This document shows, one piece after another, positions 53,851 to 64,000 of a DNA stretch of 64,000 nt. The translations under genes and the position numbers were made by a program. The notes beneath the pieces were generated by a model. It searched no databases. It was not told the origin of the DNA and worked only from the letters and a program-made list of their open reading frames with translations. Location of the stretch: the NCBI GenBank assembly GCA_013153635.1, contig JAADDZ010000021.1:35905-99904 (forward strand), written 5' to 3'. Position 1 is the first letter of the stretch; every line of letters begins with the position of its first letter. The stretch comes from Aquificota bacterium (GTDB taxonomy: Bacteria; Aquificota; Aquificia; Aquificales; Hydrogenothermaceae).

Positions 53851-54364
53851 AAAGCTAATAAAACTTATACCTCAAGAACAGATAAAACAAAAAGTAAAAC
53901 AGATAGCCCATGAGATAAACACAGATTTCAAAGGAAAAGAGATATTAGTAGTAGGAATATTAAAAGGCTCTTTTATGTTTGTAGCAGATTTAGTAAGGGA
54001 ACTAGAAGGTAAAGTTTTGATAGATTTTATGCAGGTATCTTCTTATCATACAAACATGGAAAGCTTTGGAGATGTGATTTTTATCAAAGATTTAGGAACA
54101 GATATAAAAGGAAAACATGTTCTTATCGTTGATGACATTATAGATACTGGCAAGACCTTGAAAGCTCTAACCGAAGCTCTATCTCTTAGAGAGCCTGCCA
54201 CCTTAAAAACCTGTGTTTTTTTAGATAAAAAAGAAAGAAGAGAAGTAGATTACAACGCAGATTATACAGGTTTTGTAATCCCAGATAGGTTTGTGGTAGG
54301 ATACGGTCTTGATTGGGCAGAAGAAGGAAGAAATTTAAAGGATATATATTATGTGGAAGTATAG
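53834..54364 (+). CDS. hpt: Hypoxanthine phosphoribosyltransferase
   Basis: Salvages hypoxanthine or guanine with PRPP. The 176-residue protein has the PRPP motif VLIVDDIIDTGKTLKAL near residue 96, an early LVVGILKGSFMFVADL-type loop and the substrate-facing KKERREVDY and FVVGYGLDWAEEGRNL segments. Length is normal. It begins inside rimI and its end overlaps the next gene by 14 bases, so the four genes from the cytochrome onward are tightly packed. Confidence 0.94.
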   Translation: MQIKGKKLIKLIPQEQIKQKVKQIAHEINTDFKGKEILVVGILKGSFMFVADLVRELEGKVLIDFMQVSSYHTNMESFGDVIFIKDLGTDIKGKHVLIVDDIIDTGKTLKALTEALSLREPATLKTCVFLDKKERREVDYNADYTGFVIPDRFVVGYGLDWAEEGRNLKDIYYVEV

Positions 54365-54644
54365 AGTTTTACTTTTGTTAGTTATTCCTTTTGTGATTTC
54401 TTGTGAAAGGTTCGAAACAAAAGTAACAAAAACGATAGCAAAGTATACAGGTGGAGAGTTTACTGTAAAGATTTATAACGGGGGACAGCTGATAGCTACA
54501 TACAAAGGGGAAGGTTATGTATGGTTTGAACGAGATGAAAACGACAAAGGCAGACATTCTGGGGTAGTTTCCTTTAAAACGGAAGATGGAAAGTTTGTTA
54601 GAGTTGGTTCTTGGGGTGGAGTAATCATAGTAGAGTACAAATGA
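54351..54644 (+). CDS. Small lipoprotein, function unknown
   Basis: A 97-residue protein with a lipoprotein signal (VLLLVIPFVISC) and a short beta-rich exported domain (GGEFTVKIYNGGQLIATYKG, then VRVGSWGGVIIVEYK). No family is recognised. It starts inside hpt, so it is cotranslated with that gene. Its end is three bases from the convergent ligA stop. Confidence 0.72.
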   Translation: MWKYRVLLLLVIPFVISCERFETKVTKTIAKYTGGEFTVKIYNGGQLIATYKGEGYVWFERDENDKGRHSGVVSFKTEDGKFVRVGSWGGVIIVEYK

Positions 54645-54646
54645 AT

Positions 54647-59427
<4,781 letters not shown>

Positions 59428-59434
59428 TAGACTC

Positions 59435-60109
59435 CTATTTTTTATTTAAATTTAGTATTTCCTCCATAATTTTTATGCTGTTGCTAGTGCCTAATCTATC
59501 TGCTCCGGCTTGTATCATTTCTAAGGCTGTTTTGTAGTCTTTTATGCCCCCTGATGCCTTTACCTTAATTTTCCCTTTCGACAATTTTTTAAATAACTTT
59601 ATATCTTCTATAGTTGCTCCTTTTGGTGCAAATCCAGTGCTTGTTTTTATGTAGTCTGCTCCAGAGTTTATAACTATTTCTACCGCTTTTATCTTTTCTT
59701 CTTGGGTTAGATATGCTGTTTCTACTATTATTTTGTGTACACAACCTTGGGTATAACAGATGATAGTCTTTATCTCTTCTTCTACATAGGTGTAATCTTT
59801 TGATTTAAAGGCACTTATGTTCCAAACGATGTCTAGCTCTTTTGCTCCTTCGGAGCAAGCTGTCGTAGCTTCTACTAGTTTTGTTTTTAAGGTGTTTGCT
59901 CCTAGGGGAAATCCTACCACGCTACAGACTTTTATATCTGTGTCTTTTAATAGCTGATATGCTTTTCTAACAAAAAAGGGATTCACACATACAGCGTAGA
60001 ATTTGTACTTTTGGGCTTCTTTACATGCTTGTTCTATGTCGTCGTAAGTTAGATAGGGTTTTAGTGCTGAATGGTCTATGTATCTATTTATGTTGGATAA
60101 CAAATCCAT
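59435..60109 (-). CDS. deoC: Deoxyribose-phosphate aldolase
   Basis: Splits deoxyribose-5-phosphate into glyceraldehyde-3-phosphate and acetaldehyde. The 224 residues show RYIDHSALKP, VCSVVGFPLG, ELDIVWNIS, KIIVETAYL and the Schiff-base Lys in IKTSTGFAPKGAT, followed by VKASGGIKDYKTAL. The frame stays open to 60157, but the ATG at 60109 has AGAGGT upstream and gives the usual length. Its start lies inside the end of prmA (26-base overlap). Confidence 0.94.
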   Translation of the reverse strand: MDLLSNINRYIDHSALKPYLTYDDIEQACKEAQKYKFYAVCVNPFFVRKAYQLLKDTDIKVCSVVGFPLGANTLKTKLVEATTACSEGAKELDIVWNISAFKSKDYTYVEEEIKTIICYTQGCVHKIIVETAYLTQEEKIKAVEIVINSGADYIKTSTGFAPKGATIEDIKLFKKLSKGKIKVKASGGIKDYKTALEMIQAGADRLGTSNSIKIMEEILNLNKK

Positions 60110-60917
60110 ACCATTTAACCTCTGGCTTATTTTGTTCTTCCATTGATAGTATATCAATTACTTTTAGATTATTTTTATCTAAAAGTTCTAAGAACCTATT
60201 TTTCTCTTGGTGGAAGATGCCAGAGGCTAAAAGATAGCTATCAAATATAGATGATATGTGGCTGATATATTTTTCAAATATTTCTATCTGCAAGTTTGCT
60301 ATAGCTACATCATATATATTTTTTATCTGTTCTATAGATGTTTGGATACAGTTTATATCTACTTCGTTTTCCCAGCTGTTTAGTTCGCACTCTTCTATAG
60401 CATGCTTATCTATATCTATAGCTATTACTGACTCTGCTCCTAATTTTTTTGAAGCTATAGCAAGGATACCTGAACCTGTCCCTATGTCTATTACTGTGTT
60501 TCCCTTTTTTATGTATTTTGGAAGTAGTTTTAGTATTATCTGGGTAGACTGATGGAGTCCTGTACCAAAGGCTTTTCCTATATGTATTTTTATTGGGATA
60601 TACTTCCTTCCTGTGTATATCTCCCACTCGGGAATTATTATGAAAGGTGGGATTTTTATAGGTTTAAAGTTCTCTTTCCATATATTCTCCCAATCTTCTT
60701 CTTTTATCGTTTCTATCTGGAGTATATTTCCGTCGTTAAGGTCTTTGAAAACGCATTCTACCATCTCTTTTGTATTCTCAAAGTCTGTCTCATCAGCATA
60801 AATTGCAAACTTTATCTTTGTGTTTTCTCTGTCGAGAATCTCAAAACCGTATCCGTTTAGTTCTATTAGGAAATCCTCAAATTTAGGCTCTTGTATCTCA
60901 CATATAAGTTTTTTCAT
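60084..60917 (-). CDS. prmA: Ribosomal protein L11 methyltransferase
   Basis: Trimethylates ribosomal protein L11. The 277-residue protein has an N-terminal substrate-recognition region and a SAM domain with GKAFGTGLHQST, VIDIGTGSGILAIAS and a degenerate IANLQIEIF in place of the usual N-I-L-A. The alignment otherwise fits PrmA. It is followed by the overlapping deoC and preceded by hspR (about ten bases), so the dnaJ-hspR-prmA-deoC group may form one transcript. Confidence 0.87.
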   Translation of the reverse strand: MKKLICEIQEPKFEDFLIELNGYGFEILDRENTKIKFAIYADETDFENTKEMVECVFKDLNDGNILQIETIKEEDWENIWKENFKPIKIPPFIIIPEWEIYTGRKYIPIKIHIGKAFGTGLHQSTQIILKLLPKYIKKGNTVIDIGTGSGILAIASKKLGAESVIAIDIDKHAIEECELNSWENEVDINCIQTSIEQIKNIYDVAIANLQIEIFEKYISHISSIFDSYLLASGIFHQEKNRFLELLDKNNLKVIDILSMEEQNKPEVKWYGFVIQHK

Positions 60918-60927
60918 TTATGTACCT

Positions 60928-61380
60928 TTACTCTTCTTGGTCTTTGGCTCTATATTTGTTATACATATACTCGTCTACTTTTATCAGCTCTACTTTTGAT
61001 AGTTTTACTAAGGCGTTTTTCTGTTTTTCTGTGTCTCCTTCGTATTTTTTCTGTAGCTCTTCTTGTATAAAGTTTAGGAGGTAATCTATCTGGGTTTGCA
61101 ACTGTTCTATCTGCTCTTTCATTCTTAGTATAGCATCTACTCCAGCTAAGTTTACTCCTAGTTCTCTAGTTAAGAACAGTATAAATTCTAACTTTTCTAT
61201 ATCTTCTTGAGAGTAAAGCCTTGTTTTTCCTTCTGTTCTAGAAGGCGTTAAAAGTCCCTCCCTCTCATAAAGTCTCAATGTTTGGGGGTGAATGTTAAAC
61301 ATTCTAGATACAGCCCCTATCATATATATAGGCTCTTTTTTGCTGTATTTTTCTTCTTTTCTTTTTCTCATTAATTTCAC
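60928..61380 (-). CDS. MerR-family heat shock regulator HspR-like
   Basis: A 150-residue MerR-type DNA-binding protein: winged helix at about residues 18-85 (YMIGAVSRMFNIHPQTLRLYE, then TRLYSQEDIEKLEFI), followed by a coiled-coil effector region with MKEQIEQLQTQIDYLLNF. Adjacency to dnaJ (six-base gap) matches HspR, the repressor of dnaK-type operons. HspR normally acts at HAIR elements; no clear one was seen here. It may also use a different inducer. Confidence 0.82.
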   Translation of the reverse strand: MKLMRKRKEEKYSKKEPIYMIGAVSRMFNIHPQTLRLYEREGLLTPSRTEGKTRLYSQEDIEKLEFILFLTRELGVNLAGVDAILRMKEQIEQLQTQIDYLLNFIQEELQKKYEGDTEKQKNALVKLSKVELIKVDEYMYNKYRAKDQEE

Positions 61381-61386
61381 CTCTCT

Positions 61387-62547
61387 TTAGGGTTTTTCGT
61401 ATCTCTTTGTTACCGGAGGAAGCTCTTTATCTAACTCATCAACTAATTTTTTAGCTTTTTTGTTTAGCTCTTTTATTGATGGTATTTCTACGTTGACTAC
61501 TACTATCAAATCTCCATATCCTTTTGATTTTAGTTTTGGCATACCTTTTCCTGACACTCTTATCTGCTGACCAGTTTGCGCACCAGCGGGTATTTTTACT
61601 TTTTCGGTCTTCCCATTTATAAGTGGAACTTCTATCTGGGTACCTTTTATAGCTTCTGTTACTTTTATATTTACTTTTATGTAAAGGTTATCCCCAACTC
61701 TTTTGTATAATGGGTGTTCTTTTATATTTATCACTACATAAAGGTCTCCACTAGTTCCTCCAAATCTTCCGCTATGTCCTTTTCCAGAAATTTTTAGCCT
61801 AGTTCCGTTGTCCACTCCCGGTGGAATCTTCACCTTTACTGTTTCTTTTGTCATAACTAAGCCTCTTCCATTACAGGCTTCGCAAGGCTCTTGTATAACA
61901 CCTGTACCTTTACATTCTGGACATGTTTGACTTATATGGATAAATCCAGAGGAGTAAGCTACCTGTCCAGAACCTCCACATTCAGAACATACTTTCTGCT
62001 CGCTTCCTGCTTTTACTCCTGTTCCTGCACATTTTTCACATACTACATATCTTGGAACTTCTAGACTTACTGTTTTGCCGTGATATGCATCTTCTAAGGA
62101 TATAGTTAAGGTTTGATATATGTCTTCTCCCTTTTCTGCTTGATATGCCTGTCTACTGCTCTCTCTTTTTGTTCTTCCTCCAAAAAATGTCCCAAATATA
62201 TCCTCTAAGTCATCAAATATATTTCCAAAGTCTCCTCTTCCTCTACTTCTACCTCCAAATCCAAATAAATCTTCAAAGTTTATACCTTCAAAACCTTCTG
62301 AACTAGTTCCAGCCCCAGCTCCGGCAAAAGCCGCATGTCCATATGTATCATACAGTTTTCTCTTTTCTGGGTCAGACAAAATCTGATAAGCTTCGCTTAT
62401 CTCTTTGAATTTTTCCTCTGCTTCTTTATTGTTTGGATTTAGGTCTGGGTGGTACTTCCTAGCTAGCTTTCTGTAAGCTTTTTTTATCTCCTCTTGGGTT
62501 GCATTTCTCCCAACACCAAGTATATCGTAATAATCTTTTTTTGCCAT
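61387..62547 (-). CDS. dnaJ: Chaperone DnaJ
   Basis: A DnaK co-chaperone of 386 residues. The J domain has HPD near residue 37; a Gly/Phe-rich linker follows; then four zinc-binding repeats ([32 protein letters not shown]) and the C-terminal substrate-binding domain. I chose the ATG at 62547 with AGGTGA upstream; the frame is open to 62559. Transcribed from the promoter at 62583-62611 and followed by hspR. No dnaK or grpE is in the window. Confidence 0.96.
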   Translation of the reverse strand: MAKKDYYDILGVGRNATQEEIKKAYRKLARKYHPDLNPNNKEAEEKFKEISEAYQILSDPEKRKLYDTYGHAAFAGAGAGTSSEGFEGINFEDLFGFGGRSRGRGDFGNIFDDLEDIFGTFFGGRTKRESSRQAYQAEKGEDIYQTLTISLEDAYHGKTVSLEVPRYVVCEKCAGTGVKAGSEQKVCSECGGSGQVAYSSGFIHISQTCPECKGTGVIQEPCEACNGRGLVMTKETVKVKIPPGVDNGTRLKISGKGHSGRFGGTSGDLYVVINIKEHPLYKRVGDNLYIKVNIKVTEAIKGTQIEVPLINGKTEKVKIPAGAQTGQQIRVSGKGMPKLKSKGYGDLIVVVNVEIPSIKELNKKAKKLVDELDKELPPVTKRYEKP

Positions 62548-62559
62548 CTTTTCAATCAC

Positions 62560-63232
62560 CTAAAGTGTTTTTATTTATTGAAAATATATAATTTTAGTCG
62601 GATATTGTCAAGTTTTTGATTAATGTGATTAATATTTTTTGATACTATTTTTTAAAATTTTTAACAGCCGAATTGACTTACCTACATATATAGATGTGTT
62701 TAAAAATCCTAAAAGCAGATAAAATCATATATATGAAAGTGTAGAGAAAGTGGTTTATTTTTCTCTCTAATATTAGTAATCTATTTTTTATTGCCAAGTG
62801 TAATCCTTCATTTGAATTTGTTAAATCAAATTTGCTTTTTTCCTATAATTCTTATTTATTTTATATCCATTCCGTATAAACAGGCTTATATTTTGGCAAT
62901 TTATTCTCTGTTTCAAAAAATATATCCTAGTCTCTTTTTGATATATTATCTTTTTATCACAAACCATTATCCAAACCCAATAATCATTTGTTTTTTCTTA
63001 CACAACTATACTGATTCTATCAATAGTTAAATTTTCCACTTGTTTATTTTTAAATACTTCAATACAACCGCTTAATACATCAAAATAGTTAAATAAAAAC
63101 TCATGTATTTGTAAGTAAATGTATTACTAAAACTGAATTCTACGTTTTTTATCAAATTATGGTTCTATGGTAAACTTGCTTCTAAGTTTTATATTTAGTT
63201 TTATGGAAATTTACATTTAGTAAGGTGCTGTT
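62560..63232. other. Gene-poor AT-rich stretch
   Basis: About 670 bases with no credible gene. It holds the dnaJ promoter at its left end. The only longer frame (62791-63030) encodes a low-complexity, Ile/Tyr/Phe-rich product with no ribosome site and is not accepted. There is no tRNA, clear terminator or repeat array that I can see. It separates the core chromosome from a decaying mobile region. Confidence 0.6.
62583..62611 (-). promoter_or_regulatory. Sigma70-type promoter for dnaJ-hspR
   Basis: On the minus strand TTGACA (62606-62611), a 17-base spacer and TATATT (62583-62588), about 36 bases before the dnaJ start. No HAIR-type repeat was seen. Confidence 0.65.
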
Positions 63233-63442
63233 ATGGGAAAAGTTATAGTAGAAACAAAAGATGAAAGAGAACTAAAACTAAAAACATCATTAACATCACA
63301 GCAAGTAGAAAAACTTTTAAAAGAATTTGAAGAAAAAAGGAAAGCTAAGGCGGTTCTTGACAAACTTAGAGGAATATTGAAGACAGACAAGTCTGCAGAA
63401 GAACTTATTGTAGAAATTTATGAAGAAATTTATGGTAGATAG
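63233..63442 (+). CDS. Putative antitoxin partner of a PIN-domain toxin
   Basis: A 69-residue charged, helical protein (SQQVEKLLKEFEEKRKAKAV and KTDKSAEELIVEIYEEIYG), with an AAGGTG ribosome site. Its small size and its overlap of about 20 bases with a downstream PIN-domain gene match type II antitoxins (VapB-like). No DNA-binding motif is obvious, so the family cannot be named. It appears intact even though the toxin frame is broken. Confidence 0.6.
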   Translation: MGKVIVETKDERELKLKTSLTSQQVEKLLKEFEEKRKAKAVLDKLRGILKTDKSAEELIVEIYEEIYGR

Positions 63443-63892
63443 TAATGTAATCATTGAATACATGAAAAATAATCCTGAAGCCATAGACATTATCAACTTT
63501 ATAAAAAACAACGGGAGCAATGAATATTATTTAACTTTAGATACAATAGAAGAAATTCTGTATATTCTTGTTAAGCATTTTTCTCAAAAATCCTATTGGG
63601 ATTTGAAACACGATCCTGAGATAGCAAGAAATATATATAAAGAAGTTATTCCTTTAATTAAATCTATACTAAACTCTTTTTTTAAGGTTGCTTTACAGAC
63701 AAAAAACACTCATAAGATTTTTTTAGTGTCTGTGAAAAATATGGATTATTACCTAAAGATGCCTTACTCCTTGCCATCTGTATTGAGAATGATATAGATA
63801 ATCTAATTACTTTGGATAAAGACTTTTGTAATCTAAATTTAGAAGAAAATATTAACATTATCTCTACATATAAAGATTTGGAAAAAATATGA
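63420..63892 (+). pseudogene. PIN-domain (VapC-like) toxin gene with a -1 frameshift
   Basis: The N-terminal half reads FMVDSNVIIEYMKNNPEAID with the first active-site Asp. The frame stops at 63797. A one-base shift in the AAA at 63755-63757 restores DALLLAICIENDIDNL and TLDKDF, with the expected later acidic residues, up to a TGA at 63890. Together they would make a protein of about 157 residues. Adding one A at that point joins the two halves. The toxin is therefore probably inactive, unless this is an assembly error. Confidence 0.75.
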
Positions 63893-64000
63893 GCAAAACA
63901 TACGCTTATATCAGAATATCAACAGATAAGTAGGATTTACAAAAATTAAAGATTCGTTATAACGATTAGAATTGAAAAAGTTTGCACTAAAAAAATCTCT
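63889..64000 (+). pseudogene. Serine recombinase/resolvase remnant
   Basis: An ATG overlapping the PIN stop opens SKTYAYIRISTDK, the catalytic-Ser start of resolvase/invertase-type serine recombinases (the Ser lies in RIST). A TAG follows where Gln is normal (DKQ). Continuing past it gives DLQKLKI, and then another frame gives LELKKFALKKS, which resembles the next part of the same family. It is decayed or truncated by the window edge. Confidence 0.65.

Noticed and set aside
62791-63030. 79-residue frame in the AT-rich stretch
   Set aside because: No ribosome site, and an Ile/Phe/Tyr-rich composition as expected from AT-rich non-coding DNA.

Overview
The window looks like chromosomal DNA from a low-GC thermophilic bacterium of the Aquificota, most likely the Hydrogenothermaceae (a Sulfurihydrogenibium-like organism). 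This rests on several signs together: an A/T-rich composition, a spermidine synthase next to a branched-chain polyamine synthase (BpsA), an HspR-type regulator next to DnaJ, a futalosine-pathway menaquinone gene, c-type cytochromes, LPS transport genes, and housekeeping genes scattered in short, tightly packed operons. The family assignment is inference; no rRNA is present to confirm it.

Layout. 1-5 kb: start of a sulfide dehydrogenase/ferredoxin-NADP reductase-like gene, argF, a c-di-GMP gene split by a frameshift, a cation/Ca2+ exchanger and pyrB. 5-8.4 kb: Deg protease, nadD, clpS and a DUF3108 protein. 8.4-11.7 kb: groES-groEL, then rpsU-yqeY-cvpA. 11.7-15.6 kb: a compact reverse-strand operon proA-panB-tsaC-methyltransferase-class II aldolase. 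15.7-21.7 kb: a membrane protein, obg, a DUF190 gene, tRNA-Asn, trpE-speE-bpsA and hsp20. 21.8-25.4 kb: a restriction-modification pair facing an unknown helical protein. 25.4-31.7 kb: pabB, a DUF4149 protein, ndk, mfd and mqnE. 31.8-37.2 kb: an outer-membrane barrel with a Cys-rich lipoprotein, a macro-domain gene coupled to a degenerate nuclease-like membrane protein, and an NSS transporter with a very small partner protein. 37.3-43.7 kb: hemA, LptC/LptA-like genes, aroA, a response regulator, a GT-C type membrane protein and a NuoE-like ferredoxin. 43.7-54.6 kb: a small flavoprotein, an MltD-like transglycosylase with three LysM domains, PsiE, a ZIP transporter, a ribbon-helix-helix/PAS/GGDEF/EAL fusion, ribD, a Nudix gene, two cytochromes, ribBA, rimI, hpt and a lipoprotein. 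54.6-62.5 kb: ligA, an intact GGDEF-EAL sensor, deoC, prmA, hspR and dnaJ. 62.5-64 kb: a gene-poor AT-rich stretch, a toxin-antitoxin-like pair whose PIN gene is frameshifted, and a decayed serine recombinase.

Most of the window is ordinary core metabolism: arginine, pyrimidine, proline, pantothenate, riboflavin, heme, aromatic amino acid/folate and NAD synthesis, proteostasis, cell envelope and DNA repair. The accessory or less-explained parts are the R-M locus, the macro-domain/pseudo-nuclease pair, the lipoprotein/barrel pair, the three c-di-GMP proteins (one probably dead and fused to a DNA-binding-like domain), and the decaying mobile region at the right end. I see no CRISPR array, rRNA or complete insertion sequence.
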